DNA of 37,025 nucleotides from Streptobacillus notomytis (GTDB lineage Bacteria > Fusobacteriota > Fusobacteriia > Fusobacteriales > Leptotrichiaceae). This document shows positions 8,915-18,305 of this stretch, piece by piece. The notes beneath the pieces are model-generated. The model had not been told where the DNA came from. It searched no databases and worked only from the letters and a program-made list of their open reading frames with translations. Both the position numbers and the translations under genes were made by a program. Positions within the stretch are counted from its first letter, which is position 1; each line of letters opens with the position of its first letter. Location of the stretch: positions 1 through 37,025 of the forward strand of contig LJRV01000516.1 in NCBI GenBank assembly GCA_001612575.1, given 5' to 3'.

Positions 8915-10680
8915 TGTTTGATATAAAAAACATTCCAACAAATCCTGGTGTATATATTATGAAAGATATTAAAGATAAGGTAATATATGTAGGAAAGGCT
9001 AAAAATCTTAAAAATAGAGTTAGTTCATATTTTAAAAATCCTAAATCATCTATGAAAACTTTTGAACTTGTGAAACATATTAATGATATAGAATTTTTTT
9101 TATGTAATAGTGAGTTAGAAGCTTTAATTTTAGAAAATAATTTGATAAAAAAATACTTGCCTAAGTATAATATTTTATTAAAAGATAATAAGACTTATCC
9201 ATATCTAAAAATAACAAATGAAAAAATTCCTCAAATAAGTGTAGTTAGAAGTAGAAAACATTTAGAAGAAAGTACGGAAGCTTATTATTTTGGTCCATAT
9301 CCATTTAATATGAAAGAAATGATAAAGTTATTGCTTTATGCATTTGATATGCAATATTTTAATATAGATATGTATAATAAAAAAATTATAGGAAATAATT
9401 TAAGATACAATAATTTAAATAGAAACCTATATTTTGAAAATTTTGAAGATGAAAACAAATATATTGAAAATTCAAAAGCTATGATAAATTTTCTTAAAAA
9501 TAAGGATACGAGTATTATAGATAAATTACATAATCAAATGATAGAATGTTCTGATAATCTAGAATATGAAAAGGCTTTAGTTATTAGAAATAGAATAGAA
9601 AAATTAAATGCTTTAATAAAGACGCAATTAATAGAACATAGTCAAGAAGTTGATGAAGATGTATTTGTATTAACTAATATTGGTAATAATATATTTATTT
9701 GTATATTAAATATTAGAGATGGTAAAATTATTGGTAAAAATAATATTAGGGTTGATAATAAATATGAAGAGCAGGATATATTTGAAGGATTATTTTTATC
9801 ATATTATGATAATAAGAAAATGCCTAAAAACATTATCATAGAAAATAAATATAAAAGTAAAATTGAAATGTTTGAAAAATATTTTTCTTCTGAAAAAAAT
9901 AAAGTTGTTAAAATACATGCCCCAATAATAAAAAGTAGAAGATTAAGTTTACTTGAATTAGGTAAAAAGAATTTAAATTATTATCTTGATGAATATATGA
10001 GAACGGAAAGAGCTATATCTAAAGGTTTAATTGATTTAAAGAATGTTTTAAATCTTAAAAAATTACCTAAAGTTATAGAATGTTTTGATATATCTAATAT
10101 ACAAGGTAAAGATGCTGTTTCGGCTATGAGTGTTACAGTTAATGGTAAGGCAGATAATAAGAGATACAGACATTTTAGGATTACTGTAAAAGACACTCCT
10201 GATGATTTTATGATGATGAGGGAAACTCTTACAAGAAGATATTCAAAACTTGAAATTGATGAGTTACCTGATGTAATTTTAATTGATGGGGGTAAAGGGC
10301 AATTAGGAGTTGCAGTAGAAGTATTAAAAGAATTAGAAAAATTTGATTTTGTAGATATAATTAGCATTGCGAAAAAAGAAGAGTTGATTTTTAAAGCAGA
10401 AGAGAGCGAACCTTACAGATTTGATAAAAATGATGAGGCTTTAAAAATATTAATTAGAACTAGAGATGAAGTTCATAGATTTGGGATAACTTACCATAGA
10501 AAGTTAAGATCAAAAAGAAATATAAAATCAATTTTAGATGAAATAAGGGGAATAGGTCCAAAGAGAAAGAAGGAATTAATATTAAAATTTGGAAGTGTTA
10601 AAAATATTTTAGAAGCAAGTGAAAAAGAACTTTTAGATATACTTCCACTAAATGTGGTGCAGGAGATAAAAAAAATTTAG
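8914..10680 (+). CDS. uvrC: Excinuclease ABC subunit C, lacking the usual Cys cluster
   Basis: A 588-residue nucleotide-excision repair nuclease that makes both incisions. Domains in order: GIY-YIG nuclease (NPGVYIMKD at 10-18, VIYVGKAKNLKNRV at 23-36), UVR motif binding UvrB (about 205-232), RNase H-like nuclease with D392 (ECFDISNIQG), D458 (LIDGGKGQL) and H521 (RDEVHRFG), and a helix-hairpin-helix (RGIGPKRKKELILKFGS, about 545-561). The segment between the nuclease and UVR motif (about 145-180), which in most UvrC proteins carries four cysteines of an iron-sulfur cluster, contains none here. The catalytic residues look intact, so the protein is probably active. Confidence 0.95.
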   Translation: MFDIKNIPTNPGVYIMKDIKDKVIYVGKAKNLKNRVSSYFKNPKSSMKTFELVKHINDIEFFLCNSELEALILENNLIKKYLPKYNILLKDNKTYPYLKITNEKIPQISVVRSRKHLEESTEAYYFGPYPFNMKEMIKLLLYAFDMQYFNIDMYNKKIIGNNLRYNNLNRNLYFENFEDENKYIENSKAMINFLKNKDTSIIDKLHNQMIECSDNLEYEKALVIRNRIEKLNALIKTQLIEHSQEVDEDVFVLTNIGNNIFICILNIRDGKIIGKNNIRVDNKYEEQDIFEGLFLSYYDNKKMPKNIIIENKYKSKIEMFEKYFSSEKNKVVKIHAPIIKSRRLSLLELGKKNLNYYLDEYMRTERAISKGLIDLKNVLNLKKLPKVIECFDISNIQGKDAVSAMSVTVNGKADNKRYRHFRITVKDTPDDFMMMRETLTRRYSKLEIDELPDVILIDGGKGQLGVAVEVLKELEKFDFVDIISIAKKEELIFKAEESEPYRFDKNDEALKILIRTRDEVHRFGITYHRKLRSKRNIKSILDEIRGIGPKRKKELILKFGSVKNILEASEKELLDILPLNVVQEIKKI

Positions 10681-10686
10681 AAGTTT

Positions 10687-10715
10687 TTGCATTTTGATAT
10701 TTTATGTTGTATAAT
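10687..10715 (+). promoter_or_regulatory. Promoter for the nucleoside ABC importer operon
   Basis: TTGCAT (10687-10692) and TATAAT (10710-10715) are 17 bases apart, directly after uvrC. The ATPase gene starts 34 bases further on, behind AGGAGG. Confidence 0.7.
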
Positions 10716-10749
10716 ATAACGGTATGTAAAAAACAAATAGGAGGAAGCA

Positions 10750-12270
10750 ATGAGTAATTATATTTTGGAAATGCATAATATAAGGAAAGAGTTCTTCGGT
10801 GGTAAAATCATAGCAAATGATGATATTACACTTAAGATACAAACTGGAGAAATTCATGCTATCGTCGGTGAAAATGGAGCTGGAAAATCAACATTAATGA
10901 AAATTTTAAATGGATTATATGATCCAACATCAGGTAAAATTTTTTATAAGGGAAACGAAGTTACTATAGATACACCAACTGAAGCTGCAAGACTTGGAAT
11001 AGGAATGGTTTATCAGCATTTTATGTTAGTTGAAACATTAACTGTTGCTGAAAATATGGTTTTAGGATTTGAGCCAGCAAAAAACAAGGTATTTTTTGAT
11101 TTAGAAACAGCAAGAAAAAAAGTTATAGAAGTTTCTGAAAAATATGGTTTAAATATAGATCCAGATGCAAAAGTAGGAGATTTATCTGTTGGGATACAAC
11201 AAAGAATAGAAATTTTAAAAATTTTATTTAAAGGTGCAGAATTATTAATTTTTGATGAACCTAGTGCTGTTTTAACTCCACAAGAAGTTATAGAATTATA
11301 TGGAATTATGCGTAACTTAATTAAAGAAGGAAAAACAATAATATTTATTACGCATAAATTACAAGAAGTATTAGATTTATCAGATAATATTACAGTTATA
11401 CGTCGTGGAAAAGATGTGGGAAATTTAAAAACTAGTGATGCGACAAAAAAAGTAATAGCAAATATGATGGTAGGAAGAGAAGTTTTATTTGATATTAAAA
11501 AAGAGGAAGTTAAAATTGGTGAACCTTTAGTTAAAGTAGAAAATATTGTTGCTTTAAATGATCTAGGTTCAAAAAAGGTAAAAGGTATATCTTTTGAAAT
11601 CAGAGAAGGTGAAGTACTTGGTATAGCAGGAGTTGAAGGTAATGGTCAAACTGAGCTTATAGAAGTATTAGCTGGACTTAGAAAAGCACAAGAAGGTTCA
11701 TATACTATTGATGGGGTAGAATTACTTAATAGTAGTCCTAGAAGTATTAGGTTATCTGGACTTTCACATGTACCTGAAGATAGACATAAAAGAGCTACTA
11801 TAGATGAGTTTACAGTAAATGAAAATTTAATCTTAGGAGATATGGATAAATACGTAAATAAAGGTATAATAAACTTTAATAAAGTTCTTAAAAATACTAA
11901 GCAAATGATAGAAAAATATGATATAAGACCAGTTGATGGAACTGTAATATATGGTGGATTATCTGGTGGAAATCAGCAAAAAGTTGTTATAGCTAGAGAA
12001 TTAGAAAAAGAAAATAAATTTATTATAGCATCTCAACCTACAAGAGGAGTAGACATAGGTGCTATAGAAATGATACACAATACTATATTACATGAAAGAA
12101 CTAAGGGTAAAGCTATACTTGTTGTATCGGCTGAACTTACAGAAGTTATGACATTAAGTGATAGGATAGCTGTTATGTATTCTGGTAAAATAGTTGGGTT
12201 GTTAGATAGAAAAGATGCAACTATGGAAAAATTAGGAATATTAATGGCAGGAGGTAAATTAGATGAGTAA
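10750..12270 (+). CDS. nupO: Nucleoside ABC importer, duplicated ATPase subunit (NupO/BMP type)
   Basis: A 506-residue protein with two ABC ATPase domains in one chain. Domain 1: Walker A GENGAGKST (40-48), signature LSVGIQQR, Walker B LLIFDEPSAVL. Domain 2: degenerate Walker A GVEGNGQTE, signature LSGGNQQKVVIARE, and Walker B ending ASQPTRGVD, where S-Q-P replaces D-E-P; this asymmetry is normal for the BMP and ribose-type importers. It drives the two permeases that follow. The symbol follows the Bacillus nupNOPQ guanosine importer; substrate is inferred from the family and the adjacent nucleoside-breakdown genes. Confidence 0.92.
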   Translation: MSNYILEMHNIRKEFFGGKIIANDDITLKIQTGEIHAIVGENGAGKSTLMKILNGLYDPTSGKIFYKGNEVTIDTPTEAARLGIGMVYQHFMLVETLTVAENMVLGFEPAKNKVFFDLETARKKVIEVSEKYGLNIDPDAKVGDLSVGIQQRIEILKILFKGAELLIFDEPSAVLTPQEVIELYGIMRNLIKEGKTIIFITHKLQEVLDLSDNITVIRRGKDVGNLKTSDATKKVIANMMVGREVLFDIKKEEVKIGEPLVKVENIVALNDLGSKKVKGISFEIREGEVLGIAGVEGNGQTELIEVLAGLRKAQEGSYTIDGVELLNSSPRSIRLSGLSHVPEDRHKRATIDEFTVNENLILGDMDKYVNKGIINFNKVLKNTKQMIEKYDIRPVDGTVIYGGLSGGNQQKVVIARELEKENKFIIASQPTRGVDIGAIEMIHNTILHERTKGKAILVVSAELTEVMTLSDRIAVMYSGKIVGLLDRKDATMEKLGILMAGGKLDE

Positions 12271-13354
12271 ATTCAAAAAAACGTTTTACAATATTTTACC
12301 ATCATTATTAGCTGTAATGATAGCGTTATTTGCTGGAGCTTTAATAATGATGTCAAGAGGAGTTAATCCTATTGAAGCTTATGCTGCAATGTTTAAAAGT
12401 TCTCTTTATCAATCATCTCCTAAGTTTCCATTTAATGGTCTTGCTAAAACATTAGTTTTTGCTACACCACTAATGTTTTCAGCTATAGCTGTAATGATAG
12501 CTTTTAAAGCAGGATTATTTAACATAGGAGTACAAGGTCAGTTAGTAGCTGGAGGATTAGGAGCAGTAATTTCAGGGACATTTATTACTAAATATTTAGA
12601 TAGTTTTGGTATTTTAAATATATTAATATGTTTATTCTTTGCTGCATTATTTGGGTTTTTATGGGCATCTCTTGCTGGATTTTTAAAATCAAGATATAAC
12701 ATACATGAAGTAATTAGTACTATAATGTTAAACTATGTTATGATTAATTTACAAAGATATTTAATAAATCCATCAAATGGACCTTTAAAAGATCCAACTA
12801 CAAATAATAATATTACTGAAAAAGTATTTGAAGCATCAAGATTACCATTGTTCTTCTATGAGCAAACTAAGCAAAATTTAAATCTTGGATTTGTTATAAT
12901 ATTAGTATTAATTATAGTTTCATATTTCTTCTTTGAAAAAACAAGATTAGGATATGAGATTAAAGCAGTAGGATTTAATCCAACTTCTTCTGAAAATGCA
13001 GGTATTAATCCTAAATTAGTAGCATTTATAGCTATGGGTCTTGCAGGAGCTGTTGCAGGACTTGGTGGAGCTGAAAGAGTTTTAGGTGGTGCTGCTGAAT
13101 ATAGATATACAGATTTTATTATGGGTGATTATGGATTTACTGGTCTTGCTATAGCATTATTAGGTAAAAATAATCCTATAGGAATATTCTTTGCAGCTAT
13201 ATTTTATGCTTCACTTGAAATTGGTGGACAAACTTTACAAAGACAATTTAATATAGATAAAGAAATAGTATTTATTATTCAAGCATTGATAATTATATTA
13301 GTTGCTGCTGAGAACTTATTTAAGTATCTTTTAAATAGGAGAAAGGGGAAATAA
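12263..13354 (+). CDS. nupP: Nucleoside ABC importer permease 1
   Basis: A 363-residue inner-membrane permease of the branched-chain/BMP permease family, with about ten hydrophobic segments. Family stretches include FKAGLFNIGVQGQ, SRYNIHEVISTIMLNYV, KAVGFNPTSSENAGI and MGLAGAVAGLGGAERVLGG. It overlaps the ATPase gene by eight bases, so translation is coupled. It should form the channel together with the next gene. Confidence 0.92.
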   Translation: MSKFKKTFYNILPSLLAVMIALFAGALIMMSRGVNPIEAYAAMFKSSLYQSSPKFPFNGLAKTLVFATPLMFSAIAVMIAFKAGLFNIGVQGQLVAGGLGAVISGTFITKYLDSFGILNILICLFFAALFGFLWASLAGFLKSRYNIHEVISTIMLNYVMINLQRYLINPSNGPLKDPTTNNNITEKVFEASRLPLFFYEQTKQNLNLGFVIILVLIIVSYFFFEKTRLGYEIKAVGFNPTSSENAGINPKLVAFIAMGLAGAVAGLGGAERVLGGAAEYRYTDFIMGDYGFTGLAIALLGKNNPIGIFFAAIFYASLEIGGQTLQRQFNIDKEIVFIIQALIIILVAAENLFKYLLNRRKGK

Positions 13355-14215
13355 ATGGAAGCACTAAAAATAATATTAATACAAACAATTAAGGTTGCTC
13401 CTCCAGTTTTAATTACTGCAGTTGGAGCTTGTCTATCAGAGTTATCTGGAGTTACAAATATTGGACTTGAAGGTATGATGTTAACAGGTGCATTTACTGC
13501 AGCAGTAGTAAATTATTTCACAGGAAATCCATATTTAGGGATAATATGTGGTATGACAGTTGGAGCTTTAATGTCATTAATTCATGCTGTTATAAGTATA
13601 CATTTAAAAGGTGAGCAAATTATAAGTGGGGTTGCTATTAACTTATTTGCAGTTGCTGTAACTTCATATTTGGTTAAAGTAATCTTTAAAGCTTCTGGAT
13701 CTACTCCAGCAGCGTCTACTCATCCTAATAACTTTTTAGTAATTTGTTTAATTTATATATTAGCGATATCTTCATATTTTTTAGTATATAAAACTATATT
13801 TGGATTAAGATTAAGAGCGGTTGGGGAACACCCATTAGCAGCTGATACAGTTGGTATTAACGTATATAAATATAGATATATAGGAGTTTTACTTTCGGGT
13901 GTATATGCAGGATTAGGGGGAGCATATATGACTACAGTAATACTTTCAAACTTTACAAATAATATGTCAGCTGGTCGTGGATTTATGGCATTAGCTGCAA
14001 TGATATTTGGTAGATGGAATCCATTAGGTGCAATACTTGCCAGTATATTATTTGCATTCGGGCAAGCTGTTTCAGACTTTACAAAAGCAAGTGGTGGAAG
14101 TGTACCACAAGAGTTTTTAGCTATGATACCATATCTTTTAACTTTAATAGCTTTAGTAATGTTTGGACGTAAATCAAGAGCACCTAAAGCAAGTGGAAAA
14201 CCTTACGAAAAATAG
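13355..14215 (+). CDS. nupQ: Nucleoside ABC importer permease 2
   Basis: A 286-residue inner-membrane permease paralogous to the preceding one. Typical segments are LTAVGACLSELSGVTNIGLEG, LRAVGEHPLAADTVGINV, GVYAGLGGAYMT and GRGFMALAAMIFGRWNP. The ATG follows the upstream stop directly with no gap. Its stop is followed by about 100 bases, holding only a weak hairpin and the separate promoter of the receptor gene. Confidence 0.92.
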   Translation: MEALKIILIQTIKVAPPVLITAVGACLSELSGVTNIGLEGMMLTGAFTAAVVNYFTGNPYLGIICGMTVGALMSLIHAVISIHLKGEQIISGVAINLFAVAVTSYLVKVIFKASGSTPAASTHPNNFLVICLIYILAISSYFLVYKTIFGLRLRAVGEHPLAADTVGINVYKYRYIGVLLSGVYAGLGGAYMTTVILSNFTNNMSAGRGFMALAAMIFGRWNPLGAILASILFAFGQAVSDFTKASGGSVPQEFLAMIPYLLTLIALVMFGRKSRAPKASGKPYEK

Positions 14216-14260
14216 GAAATATTACAAAGATTTTCTTTTGAAAATTTTAAAATGTTAGTA

Positions 14261-14289
14261 TTGCTTTTTAAATAAAAAAAGGGTATAAT
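14261..14289 (+). promoter_or_regulatory. Separate promoter for the receptor lipoprotein
   Basis: TTGCTT (14261-14266) and TATAAT (14284-14289) are 17 bases apart. This lets the receptor be made in excess over the transporter. Confidence 0.65.
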
Positions 14290-14321
14290 CAGATATAACA
14301 AATATTTAGGAGGAATTTTAA

Positions 14322-15341
14322 ATGAAAAGATTATTTGGAATTTTTACAGTTTTATTAACTTTCATTTTTGTTCTATCATGTGGAGCAAAAACTGAAAAAT
14401 CTTCTGCAGATCAACCAGTTAAAAAAATAGCTATTGTTTATTCAACAGGTGGAAAAGGAGACAAATCATTTAATGATTCATCATTTAGAGGAATGCAAAA
14501 AGCTAAGGCAGAGTTAGGTATAGAATTTTCAGAATACGAACCTAAAGATCCGTCAGTAGAAGCTAAAAACCAATTAACTGAATATGCTCAAACAGGAGAA
14601 TATGAATTAATAATTGGTGTAGGATACACTATGAAAGAATCAGTAGAAGCAGTTGCTGCTGAATATCCTGATCAAAAATTTGCTTTAATAGATGATGTTA
14701 TTGAAGGGAAAGACAACGTTGCTTCATTAATGTTTAGAGAACAAGAAGGAGCATTCTTAACAGGTGCTTTAGCAGCTATGATGACAAAAACTAATGTTTT
14801 AGGATTTGTAGGAGCAGTAGAAGCTCCAGTTATTCATAGATTTGCTACAGGATTCATTCAAGGAGCAAGACACGTTAATCCAAGTATAACAATATTATCA
14901 GCTTATGTAAATGGATCTAATCCTTTCAATGATCCAGTTGCTGGAAAACAATTAGCAGAAAGCTTAATAGCTCAAAACACTGATATAGTTATGCATGCAG
15001 CAGGAGCTACTGGAGCAGGAGTATTTAAAGCAGCACAAGAAAAAGGTGTATACGCTATAGGAGTTGACTCTAATCAAGATGCTGAGGCTCCTGGAATAAT
15101 TTTAACTTCAATGGTTAAAAACGTTGATGTAGCAGTATTCAAAACTATTAAAGCTGTTCTTGAAGGAAACTTCAAACCAGGTGTTCAATACTTTGGTATA
15201 GCTGAAGATGGAGTTGGAATTACTGAATTAGAATTCACTAAAGATGTAATTGGACAAGAAATAATAGATAGATTAGTAGCTTTAAATAATGAAATTAAAG
15301 AAGGTAAAATTAAAGTTGCTGAAAATGGTCCTTTAAAATAA
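14322..15341 (+). CDS. nupN: BMP-family nucleoside-binding lipoprotein
   Basis: A 339-residue substrate-binding lipoprotein of the BmpA/TmpC/PnrA family. A lipoprotein signal ends in FVLSC, with Cys20 as lipid attachment site. The mature protein begins with the family pattern KKIAIVYSTGGKGDKSFND, followed by GVGYTMKESVEAVA and GVDSNQDAEAPG. TmpC/PnrA of Treponema pallidum binds purine nucleosides; the downstream pdp-deoC-deoD-cdd genes support nucleosides as ligand here. Placing the receptor last, under its own promoter, differs from Bacillus, where it comes first. AGGAGG precedes the ATG. A terminator follows. Confidence 0.93.
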   Translation: MKRLFGIFTVLLTFIFVLSCGAKTEKSSADQPVKKIAIVYSTGGKGDKSFNDSSFRGMQKAKAELGIEFSEYEPKDPSVEAKNQLTEYAQTGEYELIIGVGYTMKESVEAVAAEYPDQKFALIDDVIEGKDNVASLMFREQEGAFLTGALAAMMTKTNVLGFVGAVEAPVIHRFATGFIQGARHVNPSITILSAYVNGSNPFNDPVAGKQLAESLIAQNTDIVMHAAGATGAGVFKAAQEKGVYAIGVDSNQDAEAPGIILTSMVKNVDVAVFKTIKAVLEGNFKPGVQYFGIAEDGVGITELEFTKDVIGQEIIDRLVALNNEIKEGKIKVAENGPLK

Positions 15342-15350
15342 GGATAGATA

Positions 15351-15379
15351 AAATCAGGACTTGAGTCCTGATTTTTTTT
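15351..15379 (+). terminator. Terminator after the nucleoside importer operon
   Basis: ATCAGGAC and GTCCTGAT form an 8-bp stem with a TTGA loop, followed by a run of eight T. Confidence 0.92.
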
Positions 15380-15392
15380 CAAATAATGCATA

Positions 15393-15421
15393 TTGACAAA
15401 TTAATAAAATAAAGGTAAAAT
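15393..15421 (+). promoter_or_regulatory. Promoter with no protein gene behind it
   Basis: TTGACA (15393-15398) and TAAAAT (15416-15421) are 17 bases apart. The next open frame begins only after a terminator, and pdp has its own promoter, so this one appears to serve the small RNA candidate. Confidence 0.7.
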
Positions 15422-15427
15422 TATGTA

Positions 15428-15514
15428 GAAATAATAAAATAAATATTATTAATATACTTAGTTGCAATAAATTCAACCTAAGAGAAAAAAACAGGAATTT
15501 TTTCCTGTTTTTTT
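15428..15514 (+). ncRNA. Candidate small RNA of about 87 bases
   Basis: The start is estimated from the -10 box at 15416-15421 and the end from the T-run of the terminator. The interval holds an A/T-rich head, a hairpin at 15457-15482 (CTTAGTTG against CAACCTAAG with one bulged C), an A-rich linker, and a strong terminator. I find no usable reading frame in it (the only ATG is followed at once by TAG). It could instead be the remnant of a leader of pdp, but pdp has a full promoter downstream of the terminator. I do not recognise a known RNA family. Confidence 0.5.
15486..15514 (+). terminator. Terminator ending the candidate small RNA
   Basis: AACAGGAA (15490-15497) and TTCCTGTT (15502-15509) pair around TTTT, with A5 before and T5 after. 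Confidence 0.85.
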
Positions 15515-15523
15515 GTCCCAAAA

Positions 15524-15552
15524 TTGATATACATGTAAATTAAGCGTATAAT
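15524..15552 (+). promoter_or_regulatory. Promoter for pdp-deoC-deoD-cdd
   Basis: TTGATA (15524-15529) and TATAAT (15547-15552) are 17 bases apart. The predicted start point lies about 18 bases before the pdp ATG at 15576. Confidence 0.78.
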
Positions 15553-15575
15553 TTTAATTTATGAAAGGAAATGTT

Positions 15576-16880
15576 ATGAGAATTGTTGATATTATTCAAA
15601 ATAAAAGAGATGGTTTTGAATTAAGTACTGACGAAATAAAATTCATATTAAATGAATACATGCAAGAAAAAGTTCCTGAATATCAGATTGCATCATTTTT
15701 AATGGCAACATATTTTCAAGGAATGTCAGATAGAGAATTAGTTGATTTTACAATGGCTATGAGAGATTCTGGAGATGTTATTAAATTTCCAAAAATTGAT
15801 AAATTTTTAGTTGATAAACATAGTACAGGTGGAGTAGGGGATAAAGTAACTGTTGTACTTGCACCAATACTTGCATCATTAGGTATGGCTACAGCTAAAT
15901 TATCAGGAAAAGGATTAGGACATACTGGAGGAACTATAGATAAATTTGAATCTATAGAAGGTTTTAATTTTTCAAATACTAAAGAAGAATTATCTGAAAT
16001 TGCTATGAAAACTGGAATAGGTTTAATGGGATCTAGTGATAAAATAGTTCCACTTGATAAAAAAATATATGCATTAAGAGATGTTACCGCTACTGTACCT
16101 TCAATACCGTTAATTGCAAGTAGTATAATGAGTAAGAAATTAGCTATACAAAATGATGTAATTATATTAGATGTTAAAGTTGGTGACGGTGCATTTATGA
16201 AAACAATCGAAATTGCAAGAGAACTTGCAAAAAGGATGGTTGCAATAGGTAAAGGTACTGATAGACAAGTTAAGGTAGTTTTATCTAATATGGATGAACC
16301 TCTGGGACATAACATTGGTAATGCATTAGAAATAATTGAAGGAATAGAAGCTTTAAAAGGAAATGTCTCTTCTGATTTAAAAGAAGTAGTATATACAATA
16401 GTTTCTCTTGCGTTAAAAGCTAAAGGAGATATTAAAGATATATCAGAAGGAAAAGAAATTATTGATAATATCATTAAAACTGGTAAGCCATTAGAATTAT
16501 TCGCTAAATTTATTAAAGAAAGTGGAGGAAATCCAGAAATAATAAATGATTATAAATTACTTCCTACGGCTAAAAATTGTTTAGAAGTTAAATCAATATC
16601 TTCTGGAATAGTAACTAAAATAAAGACAGAAGAAATAGGTAAGGCAGCTATGGTTATAGGTGCAGGAAGAGAAACTAAAGAATCTATTATAGATCATGCT
16701 GTTGGAATTAGTATACTTAAAAAAGTAGGAGATAAAGTAGAAGAAGGGGAAGTAATTGCCAAAATTTATTATAACGATGAAAGTAAAGTAAATGTTTCAA
16801 AAGAGATGATACTTGAATCATATGTTATTGGAAATGAAAAATTAGAAGAAATAACACCAATATTAGATATTATAGAATAA
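15576..16880 (+). CDS. pdp: Pyrimidine-nucleoside phosphorylase
   Basis: A 434-residue enzyme that splits thymidine, uridine or deoxyuridine with phosphate into the base and (deoxy)ribose-1-phosphate. Family features: MRIVDIIQNKRDG at the start, the phosphate-binding KHSTGGVGDKVT, SGKGLGHTGGTIDKFESI, and VGDGAFMKT with K-M-V. The length matches Bacillus Pdp (433). The ATG at 15576 is preferred over one five codons upstream, because AAAGGA lies between them at the right distance. It is the first gene of the nucleoside-breakdown operon. Plain thymidine phosphorylase (deoA) is the alternative name. Confidence 0.93.
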   Translation: MRIVDIIQNKRDGFELSTDEIKFILNEYMQEKVPEYQIASFLMATYFQGMSDRELVDFTMAMRDSGDVIKFPKIDKFLVDKHSTGGVGDKVTVVLAPILASLGMATAKLSGKGLGHTGGTIDKFESIEGFNFSNTKEELSEIAMKTGIGLMGSSDKIVPLDKKIYALRDVTATVPSIPLIASSIMSKKLAIQNDVIILDVKVGDGAFMKTIEIARELAKRMVAIGKGTDRQVKVVLSNMDEPLGHNIGNALEIIEGIEALKGNVSSDLKEVVYTIVSLALKAKGDIKDISEGKEIIDNIIKTGKPLELFAKFIKESGGNPEIINDYKLLPTAKNCLEVKSISSGIVTKIKTEEIGKAAMVIGAGRETKESIIDHAVGISILKKVGDKVEEGEVIAKIYYNDESKVNVSKEMILESYVIGNEKLEEITPILDIIE

Positions 16881-16897
16881 AAATAGGAGGAATAATT

Positions 16898-17566
16898 ATG
16901 TTAAATGTTGCAAAATATATTGATCATACAGTATTAAAAGCTACAACTAAATCATGCGAAATTAAAAAACTTTGTGAGGAAGCGAAAGAATATGGATTTT
17001 ATTCTGTTTGTGTAAATGGGTGCTATGTTAAAGAAGCAAAAGAATTATTAGAAGGTAGCGAAGTTAAAATTGCAGCAGTAGTTGGATTCCCATTAGGAGC
17101 AATGACTAAAGCCGCTAAAGTTTTTGAAGCTAAAGAAGCTATTTCAAATGGAGCAAGTGAAATAGATATGGTAATTAATATTGGTAAATTACTAGAAGGA
17201 GATGCTAAATACGTAGAAGATGAAATTCATTCTATTAAAGAAGCTATAGGAGATAATGTATTAAAAGTAATAATTGAAACTTGTTATCTAAATGATGAAC
17301 AAAAAATGTTAGCTTGTGAATTATCATTAAACGCTAAGGCAGATTTTGTTAAAACATCAACTGGATTTGGGACAGGAGGTGCTACATTCGAGGATGTAAT
17401 TTTAATGAAAAAAGTTGTAGGTGACAGAGCCGAAGTTAAAGCAAGTGGAGGAGTTAAGAGCTTAGAAACTGCTGAAAAATATATTGAAATAGGAGCTACA
17501 CGTTTAGGTACAAGTTCAGGAATTGAAATTTTAACAGGAGCTAAAGTAGATCCAACAAAATATTAA
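16898..17566 (+). CDS. deoC: Deoxyribose-phosphate aldolase
   Basis: A 222-residue class I aldolase that cleaves 2-deoxyribose-5-phosphate to acetaldehyde and glyceraldehyde-3-phosphate. Schiff-base Lys152 is in [10 protein letters not shown]; the helper residues D90 (EIDMVINIG) and K181 (VKASGGVK) are present. YIDHTVLKA and [12 protein letters not shown] are typical. It sits 17 bases after pdp behind TAGGAGG and is followed by deoD. No phosphopentomutase (deoB) is in the cluster, so that step must be encoded elsewhere. Confidence 0.96.
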   Translation: MLNVAKYIDHTVLKATTKSCEIKKLCEEAKEYGFYSVCVNGCYVKEAKELLEGSEVKIAAVVGFPLGAMTKAAKVFEAKEAISNGASEIDMVINIGKLLEGDAKYVEDEIHSIKEAIGDNVLKVIIETCYLNDEQKMLACELSLNAKADFVKTSTGFGTGGATFEDVILMKKVVGDRAEVKASGGVKSLETAEKYIEIGATRLGTSSGIEILTGAKVDPTKY

Positions 17567-17585
17567 CATGAGGAGTGATGGTACC

Positions 17586-18296
17586 ATGTCAACAGCACAC
17601 ATAGAAGCTAAAAAAGGAGATATAGCAGAAACTATATTATTACCTGGAGATCCATTAAGAGCAAAATATATAGCTGAAACATTTTTAGAAGATGTAGTTA
17701 AATATAATGATGTAAGAGGAATGCTTGGATTTACTGGGATATATAAGGGAAAGAGAATATCTGTACAAGGAACTGGTATGGGAGTGCCTTCAATAGGAAT
17801 ATATGTACATGAATTAATAAATGAATTTGGAGTAAAAAATTTAATAAGAATCGGAACAGCTGGATCAACTAATGAAGATGTAAAAATTAGAGATGTAATT
17901 GTAGCTTTAGCAGCTTCTACAGATTCAGCAATTAATAAATTAAGATTTAAAGGAGCAGATTATGCACCTACTGTAAGTGCTAATTTATTATTTAAAGTAT
18001 ATGAAGTAGCTAAAACAAAAGATATGAATTTAAAAGCTGGAAATGTTTTAACTAGTGATACTTTCTATTATGATGATGTAGATGAATGGAGAAAATGGGC
18101 TGAATTTGGTGTTTTATGTGTTGAAATGGAAACAGCTCAATTATATACTATAGCGGCTAAATTTAATGTAAATGCTTTAACTTTATTAACTATAAGCGAT
18201 TCATTAATTACAGGAGAAAAAACTACAGCTGAAGAAAGACATAAAACTTTTAATGATATGATTACTTTAGCTTTAGATTCTGCAATTACATTTTAA
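17586..18296 (+). CDS. deoD: Purine-nucleoside phosphorylase, DeoD type
   Basis: A 236-residue hexameric-type phosphorylase acting on (deoxy)inosine, guanosine and adenosine. Motifs: [28 protein letters not shown] for phosphate binding, [21 protein letters not shown], the EMETAQLY nucleoside site, and TISDSL with the catalytic Asp. The ATG at 17586 is chosen since it gives the family N-terminus and follows GAGGAG by 10 bases; an in-frame ATG at 17568 sits one base after the deoC stop and overlaps the ribosome site. Confidence 0.95.
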   Translation: MSTAHIEAKKGDIAETILLPGDPLRAKYIAETFLEDVVKYNDVRGMLGFTGIYKGKRISVQGTGMGVPSIGIYVHELINEFGVKNLIRIGTAGSTNEDVKIRDVIVALAASTDSAINKLRFKGADYAPTVSANLLFKVYEVAKTKDMNLKAGNVLTSDTFYYDDVDEWRKWAEFGVLCVEMETAQLYTIAAKFNVNALTLLTISDSLITGEKTTAEERHKTFNDMITLALDSAITF

Positions 18297-18305
18297 GGAG
18301 TGATA

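Noticed and set aside
14216-14260. Terminator after the second permease gene
   Set aside because: The only hairpin is ATTTTC/GAAAAT with a single G-C pair; too weak to call as a terminator.
15716-16474. A 252-codon open frame on the minus strand opposite pdp
   Set aside because: It is an antisense shadow of a well-recognised gene, has no ribosome site and no family-like motifs, and its Ser/Ile/Pro-rich composition is that of reverse-complemented coding sequence.
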